This document shows, piece by piece, positions 8,263 to 17,844 of a stretch of DNA of 64,000 nucleotides. A model generated the notes under the pieces. The model was given only the letters and a program-made list of their open reading frames with translations, did not search any database and had not been told where the DNA came from. Position 1 is the stretch's first letter, and each line of letters opens with the position of its first letter. Location of the stretch: the NCBI RefSeq assembly GCF_020329505.1, contig NZ_JAGKJJ010000007.1, positions 62,001 to 126,000 on the forward strand, in the 5' to 3' direction. Source of the DNA: Bradyrhizobium semiaridum (GTDB lineage: Bacteria > Pseudomonadota > Alphaproteobacteria > Rhizobiales > Xanthobacteraceae). The position numbers were made by a program, and so were the translations under genes.

Positions 8263-11256
8263 CTAGACGCCAACCCCCAGCGCCTTCCATTCGCGCAGCG
8301 CCTTCGCGTCGCGCGGCGAGACGTCGGGATAGTCAGGGTCCTCGCCGACCGTCGGCAGAATCTTCCACGACCGCGCGCATTTGGTGCCGACCGCCTTCTC
8401 GACCACCACGGCAACGCCGGGCACGCCGTCGAGACGGAAGGCGCCGGCCGGCGCCTCGCCCTCGCGCACCTCGTAGCTCGAGGTGATGCAGACCTCCGCG
8501 AGGTCGACGTCGAACAGGACAGCCAGCGTGTCGCGGTCGGCGACGTAGATCACCGGCGAGGCCTCCAGCGAGGAGCCGATCCGCTTGGCGGCGCGTTCGA
8601 GCTCGAGCGCGCCGGTGACGACGCGGCGCACGTTGCGGATGGTCTCCCACTTGGCGGCGAGCGCGTCGTCGCGGAACTGCTCGAGACCTTCCGGGAACAG
8701 CGTCAGGTGCACCGAGGGCTCTGCGTTCGGCCGGTACATCCGCCAGGCTTCATCGGTCGTGAAGCTCAGGATCGGCGCCAGCCATTTCAGGATCGCGTCG
8801 CACAGCATGTCGATCGTGGTCAGCGCCGCCTTGCGCGCCACCGAGGACGGCGGATCGCAATACAGCGTGTCCTTGCGGATGTCGAAATAGAACGCCGACA
8901 GCTCCGAGTTCATGAATGCCGCGAGGCCCGCGACCACGGTCTTGTAATCGAACTCGGCATAGGCCTTCCGGATGGTCTCGGCATGGCCGGCCAGCTCATG
9001 CAGCATCAGCCGCTCGAGCTCGGGCATCTCGCTAAAGGCGACCTTCTCGCTCGGCTTGAAGTGATGCAGCGTGCCGAGCATCCAGCGGATCGAGTTGCGC
9101 AGCTTGCGATAGGTCTCGATGGTGTTCTTCAGGATCTCGGGGCCGATGCGCTGGTCGTCGGCATAGTCGGTGGCGCAGACCCACAGGCGCAGGATATCGG
9201 CACCGGAATCCTTGATCACCTTCTGCGGCTCGACGGTGTTGCCGAGCGACTTCGACATCTTGCGGCCGTTCTCGTCGAGCGTGAAGCCGTGGGTCAGCAC
9301 GATGTCGTAGGGCGCGCGGCCGCGCGTGCCGGCGCTCTCCAAGAGCGACGAGTGGAACCAGCCGCGGTGCTGGTCCGAGCCTTCCAGATACATCACGGTG
9401 TCGTTGCCGCCGTCGATCTTGCGGACGATGTTGCCGAGCTGCGGAAAATTCTGGCGGTCCTCCAGCACGAAGGCGTGCGTGGAGCCGGAATCGAACCAGA
9501 CGTCGCAGATGTCGTCGACCTTCTTCCAGTCTTCGCTCGCGCGCGCGCCGAGGAAGCGCTCGCGGGCGCCGTCCATGTACCAGGCGTCAGCGCCTTCCGC
9601 CATGAACGCCTCGGTGATGCGCTGGTTGACGACCTCGTCCTGCAGGATCTCGGCCGAGCCGTCGCCCCTCTCGCGCACGAACACGGCGATCGGCACGCCC
9701 CAGGCGCGCTGGCGCGAGATCACCCAGTCCGGACGGTTGGCGATCATGCCGTTGATGCGGTTCTCGCCGGCCGGCGGCACCCACTGCGTCACCGAGATCG
9801 CATGCAGCGCGCGGGCGCGCAGCGTGTCGCCCTTCTTGGCATGGCCGTTCTCCGCGATCGGCTTGTCCATCGCGATGAACCATTGCGGCGTGTTGCGGAA
9901 GATCACCGGCTTCTTGGAACGCCAGGAATGCGGATACTGGTGCTTGAGGCGGCCGCGCGCCAGCAGCATGCCGCCTTCGATCAGCGCCTTGATCACGGCC
10001 TCGTTGGCGTCGCCCTTCTCGCCCTTGTCGGTGATCACGCGTTTGCCGATGAAGCCCGGGGCGTGCGCGGTGTAGGCGCCGTTTTCGTCCACCGTGTAGG
10101 GGATTGCCGTCGAGATGCCGCGGGCGTCGAGCTCGCGTGCATTGGCCATCCAGACATCGAAGTCCTCGCGGCCGTGGCCGGGCGCGGTGTGGACGAAGCC
10201 GGTGCCGGTGTCGTCGGTGACATGGTCGCCGGCGAGCAGTGGCACGGTGAATTCGTAGCCGCCACCGACGCCGCGCAGCGGGTGGGCGCATTCCACGGCA
10301 TCCAACGTGTCGCCGGGGATGTCGCACACCTTCTCGTAGGCCGTGACGCGCGCCTGCTTGAACACTTCGGCGGCGAGCGCGTCGGCGAGGATCAAGAGGT
10401 CGCCCGTCTTCGCCCAATTGTCCGCCGGCGCATCGGTCACCTTGTAGAGGCCGTAGGCGATCTTCGGCGAGAACGAAATGGCGCGGTTGCCGGGCAGCGT
10501 CCACGGCGTGGTGGTCCAGATCACGACCGAGGCGTTGGCGAGCGCGCCATGCGCCGGCGAGGTGACCGGGAATTTCACCCACACCATGTCGGAGGTGTAG
10601 TCCTCATACTCGACCTCGGCCTCGGCGAGCGCGGTCTTCTCGACCACGCTCCACATCACAGGCTTGGAGCCGCGATACAGCGTGCCGTTGGCGGCGAACT
10701 TCATCAATTCGCGCGCGATCTGCGCTTCGGCCGGATAGGTCATCGTCTGATAGGGATGATCCCAATCGCCGATGATGCCGAGCCGCTTGAACTCCTCGCG
10801 CTGCACGTTGATCCAGTGCGTCGCATAGGCGCGGCATTCCTTGCGGAACGCGACCATCGCGGCGGAATCGCGGAAGTCGGGCTTCGGCTTGCCCTTGGAG
10901 CGGTAGTTCTCCTCCTCGATCTTCCATTCGATCGGCAGGCCGTGGCAGTCCCAGCCCGGCACGTAATTGGAGTCGAAGCCGAGCATTTGCTGGCTCTTGG
11001 TCACGACGTCCTTGAGGATCTTGTTCAGCGCGTGCCCGATATGGATGTTGCCGTTGGCATAGGGCGGCCCGTCATGCAGCACGAATTTGGCGCGGCCCTC
11101 GGCCTCCCGGCGCAGCCGGTCGTAGAGGCCGATCTCGTTCCAGTATTTCAGGATTTCCGGCTCGCGCTGCGGCAGGCCGGCGCGCATCGGGAATTCCGTC
11201 TGCGGCAGGTAAAGGGTCTTCGAATAGTCGTTGGCGTTTTGCGGCTTGTCGGACAT
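8263..11256 (-). CDS. ileS: Isoleucyl-tRNA synthetase
   Basis: Class I aminoacyl-tRNA synthetase that charges tRNA-Ile with isoleucine and edits valine. At 997 residues it carries [14 protein letters not shown] (HIGH site, near residue 70), [11 protein letters not shown], the editing-domain segments [12 protein letters not shown] and FVHTAPGHG, and [12 protein letters not shown] (KMSKS site). The C-terminus has lost most of the usual zinc-finger cysteines: [20 protein letters not shown] followed by SPRD instead of two CxxC pairs. It sits in the ribF-acetyltransferase-ileS-lspA leftward order common in alphaproteobacteria. Confidence 0.97.
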   Translation of the reverse strand: MSDKPQNANDYSKTLYLPQTEFPMRAGLPQREPEILKYWNEIGLYDRLRREAEGRAKFVLHDGPPYANGNIHIGHALNKILKDVVTKSQQMLGFDSNYVPGWDCHGLPIEWKIEEENYRSKGKPKPDFRDSAAMVAFRKECRAYATHWINVQREEFKRLGIIGDWDHPYQTMTYPAEAQIARELMKFAANGTLYRGSKPVMWSVVEKTALAEAEVEYEDYTSDMVWVKFPVTSPAHGALANASVVIWTTTPWTLPGNRAISFSPKIAYGLYKVTDAPADNWAKTGDLLILADALAAEVFKQARVTAYEKVCDIPGDTLDAVECAHPLRGVGGGYEFTVPLLAGDHVTDDTGTGFVHTAPGHGREDFDVWMANARELDARGISTAIPYTVDENGAYTAHAPGFIGKRVITDKGEKGDANEAVIKALIEGGMLLARGRLKHQYPHSWRSKKPVIFRNTPQWFIAMDKPIAENGHAKKGDTLRARALHAISVTQWVPPAGENRINGMIANRPDWVISRQRAWGVPIAVFVRERGDGSAEILQDEVVNQRITEAFMAEGADAWYMDGARERFLGARASEDWKKVDDICDVWFDSGSTHAFVLEDRQNFPQLGNIVRKIDGGNDTVMYLEGSDQHRGWFHSSLLESAGTRGRAPYDIVLTHGFTLDENGRKMSKSLGNTVEPQKVIKDSGADILRLWVCATDYADDQRIGPEILKNTIETYRKLRNSIRWMLGTLHHFKPSEKVAFSEMPELERLMLHELAGHAETIRKAYAEFDYKTVVAGLAAFMNSELSAFYFDIRKDTLYCDPPSSVARKAALTTIDMLCDAILKWLAPILSFTTDEAWRMYRPNAEPSVHLTLFPEGLEQFRDDALAAKWETIRNVRRVVTGALELERAAKRIGSSLEASPVIYVADRDTLAVLFDVDLAEVCITSSYEVREGEAPAGAFRLDGVPGVAVVVEKAVGTKCARSWKILPTVGEDPDYPDVSPRDAKALREWKALGVGV

Positions 11257-11683
11257 GAAAGCTCTGATTTGGCAGGTGCGGGCGCGGATACGCGATCAAT
11301 CGCGGGTTAAAACGGCAAAGTCCCGGTCTTGCGCCGAGCCTTCAGGCTCAGGCGGAAGCCGGGCCGGTAATCCGTATGATGCGCCGCGAAAACATGGGGT
11401 TTCCATAGCAGCCAAGCGGGGAAATCGCAAAGGCCCCCGGTAGCCCGACGGATTGCTCCGAGGGACCGCCCCTCCAGCGGGATGAAGGTTAGGTTCAATC
11501 GGTTTGACCGCGGGTTCGGTGCACCTCTCCCCGACGGGGAGAGGTCGGCGCGAAGCGCCGGGTGAGGGCTCTTGCTCTCTCGATAGACCGTAACCCCTCA
11601 CCCGATTTGCTGCGCAAATCGACCTCTCCCAAGGGAGAGGTGGACCTCGCCGCGGCTCCGGCTCAACCCAATCGCATCCCGCT
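11257..11683. other. Intergenic region upstream of ileS, repeat-bearing
   Basis: About 430 bases without a supportable gene. The left part (11257-11520) should hold the ileS promoter; no clear -35/-10 pair stood out. The right part is taken by the palindromic repeat at 11523-11643. Confidence 0.5.
11523..11643. repeat. Modular palindromic repeat, copy A
   Basis: Order of parts: outer arm ACCTCTCCCCGACGGGGAGAGG, a small hairpin CGGCGCGAAGCGCCG, GGTGAGGG, a roughly 25-base spacer, then the mirror image CCCCTCACCC, hairpin GATTTGCTGCGCAAATC, and outer arm CCTCTCCCAAGGGAGAGGTGG. The same order is seen in copies near 13.9, 52.1 and 63.2 kb. Non-coding. Confidence 0.85.
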
Positions 11684-12232
11684 CTACGCAGCCCGCGGCC
11701 GGGCCGGGTTTCCCGCCACGGTCGCGCCGGGGGCGACGTCGCGCGTCACCACGCTGCCGGCGCCGACCAGTGCGCCGTCGCCGATCGTCACCCCGGGCAG
11801 GATGATGGCGCCGCCGCCGATCCAGACGTCGCTGCCGATCCGGATCGGCCGGCCGAATTCGAGCCCAGTGCGCCGGGTCTCGGCGTCGCGCGGATGGTCG
11901 GCGGTATAGATCTGCACCGCCGGGCCGATCTGGGTGCGGTCGCCGATCACGACCTCGACAACGTCGAGGATCACGCAGTTGAAATTGAGGAACACACCGT
12001 CGCCGAGGCTGATATTGGTGCCGTAGTCGCAGAAGAACGGCGGCCGGATCACGGCACCTTTGCCGACTCGTTTGAGACGTTCGCGGAGCAGGGCGTGCCG
12101 TTCTGATATCGGCGATGCCAGCGCCGCGTTGTAGCGCACCATCCACACCTTGGCCGCGGCCTGATCGGCGGCGAGTTCATCGTCGGTGTAATAGAGCTCG
12201 CCCGCGAGCATCTTTTGCTTTTCGGTCTTCAA
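11684..12232 (-). CDS. Maltose/galactoside O-acetyltransferase-like (Maa/LacA) left-handed beta-helix protein
   Basis: Acetyl-CoA-dependent sugar O-acetyltransferase, 182 residues. The N-terminus MKTEKQKMLAGELYYTDDEL is the standard Maa start; then PPFFCDYGTNISLGDGVFLNFNC, IGDRTQIGPAVQIYTADHP (catalytic His) and the hexapeptide repeats IGSDVWIGGGAIILPGVTIG and VGAGSVVTRDVAPGATVAGNPAR. All expected parts are there and the length is normal. Its ATG overlaps the ribF stop by 4 bases (ATGA), so the two genes are coupled. The physiological acceptor sugar is unknown. Confidence 0.92.
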   Translation of the reverse strand: MKTEKQKMLAGELYYTDDELAADQAAAKVWMVRYNAALASPISERHALLRERLKRVGKGAVIRPPFFCDYGTNISLGDGVFLNFNCVILDVVEVVIGDRTQIGPAVQIYTADHPRDAETRRTGLEFGRPIRIGSDVWIGGGAIILPGVTIGDGALVGAGSVVTRDVAPGATVAGNPARPRAA

Positions 12233-13200
12233 TCAATCACTCCGAGCTTCGGGAACGCATCCGGCGCCGCGGCCAATGCCGCCCGCGCGCGGGCGCTGTC
12301 GTCATCCATCTGGCGTATCAGCGCCTCGATGGTGTCGAATTTCAGCTCGTCGCGAATGAAACCGATGAAGGCGACATCGAGCACCTTGCCGTAGAGGTCG
12401 CCCTTGAAATCGAACAGGAACACTTCGAGCAGCGGCGCGCCGTTGTCGAAGGTCGGGCGGCGGCCGAAACTGGCGACGCCGTCGATCCGCTGGGAACCGA
12501 GGCCGACGCGCACCGCGTAGATGCCGTGCTTCAGCCCGCAATGCTTGTCGAGGCAGATATTGGCGGTGGGATAGCCGAGATCGCGGCCGCGCTTCTCGCC
12601 ATGGATCACCTCGCCGGTGACGAACCACGGTCCGCCCAGCATCGTGGTTGCATCAGCGATCTCGCCCTCGGCGAGCGCCATGCGGATCGCGCTCGACGAC
12701 ACTGGGCGCTCCTCGATATCGACATGCGCCTGCACGTCGACCTCGATGCCGAGCCGTGGCGCCTCGCTGACCAGAAGGCTCGGCGAGCCGACCCGGCCCT
12801 TGCCGAAATGGAAGTCGTAGCCGACCGCGATGCCGCTGATGCCGAGCCGGTCGATCAGGTCGTGATGAATGAAGTCCTGTGCCGAGGTGCCGGCGCGCGC
12901 CTTGTCGAAGGTCATCACCACGGCGCCGGCAAGCCCGGTGGCCGCCAGCAGCCGCAGCTTGTTGGTCTCGTCCGTGAGGCGGAATTGCGGAGTGTTCGGG
13001 CTGAAGAATTTGCGCGGATGCGGCTCGAAGGTGACGGCCAGCGCCGGCACGCCGTGCGCCCGGCCCATCGCCAGCGCGGCGCCGATCACGGCGCGGTGAC
13101 CGAGATGGACGCCGTCGAAATTGCCCATCGCAACCACGGCGCCTTTCGGAATGGCGCTGTCGGGGGTGGTGTCGCGGATAACGGTAAAACCGGTGCTCAT
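12229..13200 (-). CDS. ribF: Bifunctional riboflavin kinase / FAD synthetase
   Basis: Converts riboflavin to FMN and then FAD. The 323-residue product has the N-terminal FAD synthetase motif MGNFDGVHLGHRAVIG (about residues 26-41), FEPHPRKFF, YDFHFGKGRVG and SSSAIR, followed by the riboflavin kinase domain starting at about residue 185: GRDLGYPTANICLD, GVASFGRRPTFDNG, VFLFDFKGDLYGK. Length and order match the bacterial family. Leftward, followed by the acetyltransferase and ileS. Confidence 0.96.
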   Translation of the reverse strand: MSTGFTVIRDTTPDSAIPKGAVVAMGNFDGVHLGHRAVIGAALAMGRAHGVPALAVTFEPHPRKFFSPNTPQFRLTDETNKLRLLAATGLAGAVVMTFDKARAGTSAQDFIHHDLIDRLGISGIAVGYDFHFGKGRVGSPSLLVSEAPRLGIEVDVQAHVDIEERPVSSSAIRMALAEGEIADATTMLGGPWFVTGEVIHGEKRGRDLGYPTANICLDKHCGLKHGIYAVRVGLGSQRIDGVASFGRRPTFDNGAPLLEVFLFDFKGDLYGKVLDVAFIGFIRDELKFDTIEALIRQMDDDSARARAALAAAPDAFPKLGVID

Positions 13201-13416
13201 TTGGTTTCGATTCTTCAGGGATTCTTAAGCATGATCGTTGCGCGCAGGACCGTGACGCGGCAGCGCCGTGGAAGTCAAGCGTAGGCGAAAATCGCGCTAA
13301 ATCCGTAACAATCCGATTTCGCCCGGTTAACGCGCTGTTTAATGCCTTACTGTTAGTGGTTCGCAGGAAAGCTGCGGTCCGCAGAAGCGTATTTTGTGAG
13401 CGTCGTTGGGGGAAAG

Positions 13417-13812
13417 ATGGCGGTTGATTTGTCCATGCCGGTTCTGGTGGTCGATGACTACAGCACCATGATCCGCATCATCCGGAATCTCCTCAAGCAG
13501 CTCGGATTCGAGAACATCGACGACGCCTCCGACGGCTCGGCGGCGCTCAACAAGATGCGTGGCAAGAAATACGGGCTCGTGATCTCCGACTGGAACATGG
13601 AGCCGATGACCGGCTACGACCTGCTCAAGGAAGTGCGCGCCGATCCGAACCTGGCGACGACGCCCTTCATCATGATCACCGCCGAATCCAAGACCGAGAA
13701 CGTGATCGCGGCCAAGAAGGCCGGCGTCAACAATTACATCGTCAAGCCGTTCAACGCGGCGACGCTGAAGACCAAGATCGAGGCGGTGTTCCCGGACATG
13801 GCGACGGCGTAG
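13417..13812 (+). CDS. CheY-like single-domain response regulator
   Basis: A 131-residue stand-alone receiver domain. Visible are VLVVDDYSTM (acid pocket), LVISDWNMEPMTG with the phosphorylatable Asp (SDW), FIMITAES (the conserved Thr) and NYIVKPF (conserved Lys), so phosphorylation should work. The sequence closely fits alphaproteobacterial chemotaxis CheY types, but no chemotaxis genes are nearby, so it may serve a distant cluster. The ATG at 13417 has a GGGGGA site close upstream; a GTG at 13396 is in frame but less likely. A near-match to a paired TTAA box (TTAA-N8-TTAA) lies at about 13327-13342. Confidence 0.9.
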   Translation: MAVDLSMPVLVVDDYSTMIRIIRNLLKQLGFENIDDASDGSAALNKMRGKKYGLVISDWNMEPMTGYDLLKEVRADPNLATTPFIMITAESKTENVIAAKKAGVNNYIVKPFNAATLKTKIEAVFPDMATA

Positions 13813-14444
13813 ACGCGCGTTCGTCGCAGCAGCCGAAACTCACGTCGTGCCCGGGTTCGTCCCGGGCATCTGCGTCTTTCTGGGTTCAATTGCACAGGCC
13901 TCCCCGCGGATTCGCCTCGCCTCTCCCGCTTGCGGGGGAGGCCGGATCGCGTCGCAGATGCGATCCGGGTGGGGGTTATTTCCGCGATACGACTCGTTGA
14001 GGGACCCCCACCCCAAACCCTCCCCCGCAAGCGGGAGAGGGAGCCAACCGCCGATGTCGGCAACACTGCGATCCTGATCAGATACGCTTGCCGAGGTGAG
14101 TGTCTGCGCAGTTTCGGAATAATGGAATAGTACCGCTGAGTTGCCCGACATGTCAAGTCGCCCGTCACCTCGACTGGCTCCTTTGCATGGGGTTGTTTTT
14201 TGAGATTTTGGTTCCAGGCCCCGGCGTCCGCCGGAACGACACTGAGATTGGCTTCGCGGCGCCTGCCAAGCCACGCGGTGTCATCACGCGCGCAGGCGGG
14301 TGATCCAGTATTCCAGAGACCGAACTACCCTTACAACTCGCGGAAGAAGCCCTCACCCCAACCCTCTCCCCGCATCCGCCTTCGCAGGAAGGCGGGCTTC
14401 GGCAGACAAGAGAGCGGGACGAGGGAGCGCAGCAGTGCTCCTGG
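13813..14444. other. Repeat-rich intergenic region
   Basis: About 630 bases without a supportable gene between the CheY-like gene and a convergent HAD gene. It holds repeat copy B (13917-14044), a GTCCGCCGGAACGACACTG element at about 14216-14245, a CCAGTATTCCAGAG motif at about 14305 that recurs at 40.23 kb, and a partial CCCTCACCCCAACCCTCTCC arm near 14350. Frames across it show repeat-derived translations only. Confidence 0.6.
13917..14044. repeat. Modular palindromic repeat, copy B
   Basis: Outer arm CGCCTCTCCCGCTTGCGGGG, hairpin GATCGCGTCGCAGATGCGATC, GGGTGGGGGTT, spacer, GACCCCCACCCC, then outer arm CCTCCCCCGCAAGCGGGAG. The right half lacks the inner hairpin that the left half has. Non-coding; same family as copies A, C and D. 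Confidence 0.85.
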
Positions 14445-15299
14445 CTACCACTTCAGCTCGCGCATCAGCGCGCGCGGCGGATGGCCGAACAGCTCCTTCA
14501 CCGAGGCCGCGTCGAGCTGGTCGATGCCCTCGAACTGCTCGGAATGGATGCCGCGGGTGACGAACAGCAGGTCGATGCCGAAGCCATGGGCGCCGGCGAG
14601 GTCGGTGCGCACGGAGTCGCCGATCGCGAGCATGCGGCTCTTCTCGACCGGACGCCCGCGGCGCTCGGCGGCCAGCGCCATCGCGCGCTCGTAGATCGGC
14701 CGGTGCGGCTTGCCGTAGAAGATCACCTCGCCGCCGAGCTCGCGATAGAGCTCGGCGACCGCGCCCGCGCAATAGATCAGCCGGTCGCCGCGCTCGACCA
14801 CGATGTCGGGATTGGCGCAGACCAGCGTCAGCTTGCGCTCGAGCGCCTTGAGCAGCGTGTCGCGATAGTCCTCGGCGGATTCGGTCTCGTCGTCGAACAG
14901 GCCGGTGCAGATGATGTAGTTCGCCTGCTCCAGCGGCACGAGGCTGGCGTCGAGGCCGCGATGGATCGAGCTGTCGCGCTCCGGGCCGAGCCAGTAGATC
15001 TTCTGGCCAGGATGATCCGCCACGAAGTGCCGCGTCAGGTCGCCCGAGGAGACGATGGCGTCATAGGTCTCGTCGGCGACGTCGAGCTTGCGCAGCTGGC
15101 GCTGCACGGAATCGGCCGGTCGCGGCGCGTTGGTGATCAGGATGACGGTGCCGCCCTGCCGGCGGAACGTGTGCAGCGCCTTGCAGGCCTCGGGGAAGGA
15201 TTCTAGCCCGTTATGCACGACGCCCCAGATGTCCGACAGCACGACATCGACGTCGCCGACGAGATCGCGCAGCCGCTCGACGAAACGCAGCGACGTCAT
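14445..15299 (-). CDS. HAD-superfamily hydrolase, subfamily IIA (NagD-like)
   Basis: Phosphatase of about 284 residues. DVVLSDIWGVVHNG near residue 16 is HAD motif I (DxWG variant typical of the TIGR01459 group); TVILITNAPRP is motif II; YGKPHRPIYERAM carries the motif III Lys; MLAIGDSVRTDLAGAHGFG is motif IV. The cap between motifs II and III is of C2 type. I prefer the ATG at 15299; a GTG 15 bases further up (15314) abuts the upstream stop and is also possible. It directly follows the EAL protein on the same strand. Substrate unknown. Confidence 0.88.
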   Translation of the reverse strand: MTSLRFVERLRDLVGDVDVVLSDIWGVVHNGLESFPEACKALHTFRRQGGTVILITNAPRPADSVQRQLRKLDVADETYDAIVSSGDLTRHFVADHPGQKIYWLGPERDSSIHRGLDASLVPLEQANYIICTGLFDDETESAEDYRDTLLKALERKLTLVCANPDIVVERGDRLIYCAGAVAELYRELGGEVIFYGKPHRPIYERAMALAAERRGRPVEKSRMLAIGDSVRTDLAGAHGFGIDLLFVTRGIHSEQFEGIDQLDAASVKELFGHPPRALMRELKW

Positions 15300-15314
15300 G
15301 ACGGGGAGAACCAC

Positions 15315-16727
15315 TTAGTTCGGGCCGATGGCGCGGCGCGCCAGCGCGGCATTGCCGGTTGCGCGCGGTGCCGCGGGACCGGAGACGGGTGCTGGATTGC
15401 CGGCGCCATTGAGTTCCTGTGGCTTAGTCTGGGAAGGCTCGGCGGTAGCAGATGCTCCCTCCGGCCGCAACGGCCGCGGCGGGGCGAACAGAAAACCCTG
15501 GCCGAGCCGGACGTCGTAGTCGAGCAGGTCGACGACGGAACGCTCGCCCTCGATCCGCTCGGCGATCAGGTCGATGCCGTAGCGTCCGAGCAGGTCGGAC
15601 AGATCGGAGGGATGGATGTCCGTGGTCGCGATCTGCGTGGGGTCGAGCAGAAGCGCGGCCGGCACCTTGATGAAGCGGACGCCGCGATCGGCCAGCTCGC
15701 GCGGCTCGAGCCGGAGGTCGGTGACATGGTCGATCGAGAAGCGGTAGCCGCGCTGTGCCAGCGCGGCTAGGTTCTCGCTCTCGACCGGGCCGAGATGGCG
15801 GAACGTCGCCTGCTTGAATTCGAGCACGAGCGAGGGCGCCAGCGCGCGGTTGGCTTCGAGGAAATCGAGGCACTGGGTGAAGGTGGCGGGGCTGGCCAGC
15901 GTCGCCGCCGAGACGTTGCAGAACACGCCGACATCCTTGCTGCGCACCATCAGGCGGCGCAGTACCTGGACGCAGCGGACCATCACGAGGTTGTCGATGC
16001 GGCCGATCAGGCCGCCGGCCTCGGCGACGCTGATGAAGTCGTCGGCGGCCAGGATCTGGTCGCCCTCGTCGCGCAGCCGCGTCACCGCCTCGTAGTAACG
16101 CACCTTGCGCTGCGGCAGCGTCACCATCGGCTGCAGGTAGATGTCGAGGCGGTTCTCGTCGATCGCGTTCTTGATCGCGCCGAGCAGCTGGCTCTGGCTG
16201 CGCGGGGTCGCGGCAACTGGAGCAGGCGCAGGCTCGGGAGGCGCAGCGGCGTCAGCCGGGGCGGGTGCGGCTTGCGGAAGCAGATCGTCGCGCGGCGGCG
16301 GGGCGGCGTGGGCCACCGGCGCCGCCGCCAGCATGTCCTCGTGATGGGCGACGGATGCCGCGAGCTGCCGGACCAGGCCGCCCAGCTCGTTGATCTCGCC
16401 GGCCAGGGCCTGGGTCCGGTCGGCGCTGGTGGAATTGGCCGAGGTCACCCGGCCCTCGACCGCGGCGAGGCGGCGGCCGAATTCGGCGACCTGGCGCGCG
16501 AGGTCCGCCGTGCCGCGCGACAGGTCGGCGATCTGATTGCCGACATCGCTGCGGTCGCGCAGCCGCATCGAGACCGCGTTGTAGAGGATCAGGAAGGTGA
16601 GGGCGGTGAGCGCCACGATCGCCGATTCCGATCCGCTGATGCCCGCCACCGAATACAGGACGAAGCCGAGCGAGGCCGCGACCAGCACCATGCAGATGGC
16701 GATGAAGATCGTCGAAATGCGAATCAT
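15315..16727 (-). CDS. Membrane-anchored EAL-domain protein with degenerate active site
   Basis: A 470-residue protein: two membrane segments (about residues 5-28 and 36-54), a heptad-like charged stretch (60-130) likely coiled coil, a Pro/Ala linker (135-175), then an EAL domain (about 180-430). The EAL signature reads YEAVTRLRDEG (residues 212-222), so Leu is Val. The loop normally DDFGTG reads SIDHVTD, losing the second Asp and the Gly. Retained are NVSAATL, VLEFKQ, FIKVPAALL and AERIEGE. Cyclic-di-GMP hydrolysis is therefore doubtful; a binding or scaffold role is more likely. Upstream of and nearly touching the HAD gene. Confidence 0.88.
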   Translation of the reverse strand: MIRISTIFIAICMVLVAASLGFVLYSVAGISGSESAIVALTALTFLILYNAVSMRLRDRSDVGNQIADLSRGTADLARQVAEFGRRLAAVEGRVTSANSTSADRTQALAGEINELGGLVRQLAASVAHHEDMLAAAPVAHAAPPPRDDLLPQAAPAPADAAAPPEPAPAPVAATPRSQSQLLGAIKNAIDENRLDIYLQPMVTLPQRKVRYYEAVTRLRDEGDQILAADDFISVAEAGGLIGRIDNLVMVRCVQVLRRLMVRSKDVGVFCNVSAATLASPATFTQCLDFLEANRALAPSLVLEFKQATFRHLGPVESENLAALAQRGYRFSIDHVTDLRLEPRELADRGVRFIKVPAALLLDPTQIATTDIHPSDLSDLLGRYGIDLIAERIEGERSVVDLLDYDVRLGQGFLFAPPRPLRPEGASATAEPSQTKPQELNGAGNPAPVSGPAAPRATGNAALARRAIGPN

Positions 16728-16875
16728 GTCGCGCGCTGCGCCCTCGGTCCAGTTATCCCCAATTCTGCAAGCTTAGCACCATTGTTGATTCGCGGTGCGA
16801 GCCACTTTCGGAACCGGCTGGAACTGCACACGATTCGCCTCGCTCCCGACCGGGCCCGCAATAAAGTCCGGCCGA

Positions 16876-17844
16876 TCAGAGGTCGCTGGCCGCGATCCAA
16901 AACACCTCGCCCTCGGACTCCTCGGTGTCGAGCCAGAGCAACGGCAGGTTCGGATAGGCCGCCTCGAGATTGTCGCGGCCGCGGCCGATCTCGCACAGCA
17001 GGGTGCCTTCCGGGGTCAGATGCTGTTTGGCCTGGTCGAGGATGCGGCGGACGATGTCGAGCCCGTCGGTGCCGCCATCGAAGGCGATGGCCGGCTCGGT
17101 GCGGCATTCGCGGGGCAGCCCCGCCATGCCCTCGGCATCGACATAGGGCGGGTTGGTGATGATCACGTCGTACCGGTTCTTGCCGATCGGCTTGAACAGG
17201 TCGCCGTGGTGCAGCGTCACTCGCGCCTCGAGGCCATGGTCGGCAACGTTGCGCGCTGCGACCTCCAGCGCGCCCTTTGAAATGTCGACCGCGTCGACCG
17301 TGGCATTGGGGAAGGTGCGGCTGGCCAGGATCGCAAGGCAGCCCGAGCCGGTGCAGAGGTCGAGCACGCGCTCGACCTCGGCCGGATCGCCGATCAGCGA
17401 GGTGCCGTCCTCATCGCCGCCGAAATGCGAGTCGAGCAGCTCGCCGATGAAGGAGCGCGGCACGATGGTGCGCTCGTCGACGTAGAACGGCAGGCCGCGC
17501 ATATAGACCTTGTTGACGAGATAGGCGGCCGGCTTGCGCGTCGCGATGCGGCGCTCGATCAGGTCGAGGATCTGCTTGCCCTCGGCCACGGTGATTCGTG
17601 CGCCGGCAAAGGTTTCGAACTGGTCGGGATGCAGATGCAGCGTTTCGCAGATCAGGAAGGCCGCCTCGGCAACCGGATCGGTGGTGCCGTGCGCGAAGGC
17701 GAGTTTTGCGGCGTTGAAGCGGCTGACCGCGTAGCGCAGGAAATCGACCAAAGTGTGCAGCTCGCCCGGGCCGACCCTGGGCGGTTTCGGCGCGGGAGTA
17801 CGCTTTGCCGGCGCCTTGGCCGGCGCTTTGCTGCGCTTGGCCAT
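16876..17844 (-). CDS. prmB: Ribosomal protein L3 N5-glutamine methyltransferase
   Basis: SAM-dependent methyltransferase that modifies a glutamine in ribosomal protein L3. The 322-residue product has VLDLCTGSGCLAI (SAM motif I), VDAVDISKGAL, and the catalytic NPPY motif in YDVIITNPPYVDAEGMAGLPREC, where the PrmB-type spacing and REC separate it from PrmC. The N-terminus is Lys/Pro/Ala-rich (AKRSKAPAKAPAKRTPAPK). The start at 17844 overlaps the moaE stop as TGATG, showing coupling to moaE; an earlier in-frame ATG at 17859 lies inside moaE. Confidence 0.93.
   Translation of the reverse strand: MAKRSKAPAKAPAKRTPAPKPPRVGPGELHTLVDFLRYAVSRFNAAKLAFAHGTTDPVAEAAFLICETLHLHPDQFETFAGARITVAEGKQILDLIERRIATRKPAAYLVNKVYMRGLPFYVDERTIVPRSFIGELLDSHFGGDEDGTSLIGDPAEVERVLDLCTGSGCLAILASRTFPNATVDAVDISKGALEVAARNVADHGLEARVTLHHGDLFKPIGKNRYDVIITNPPYVDAEGMAGLPRECRTEPAIAFDGGTDGLDIVRRILDQAKQHLTPEGTLLCEIGRGRDNLEAAYPNLPLLWLDTEESEGEVFWIAASDL

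Noticed and set aside
8182..11310. Open frame of about 1040 codons on the plus strand opposite ileS
   Set aside because: It mirrors the ileS codons in high-GC DNA, has no ribosome site and its translation is Arg/Leu/Ala-biased with no domain. Same for the frame opposite carB (58056-61748) and those opposite uvrC, copA and the M16 genes.
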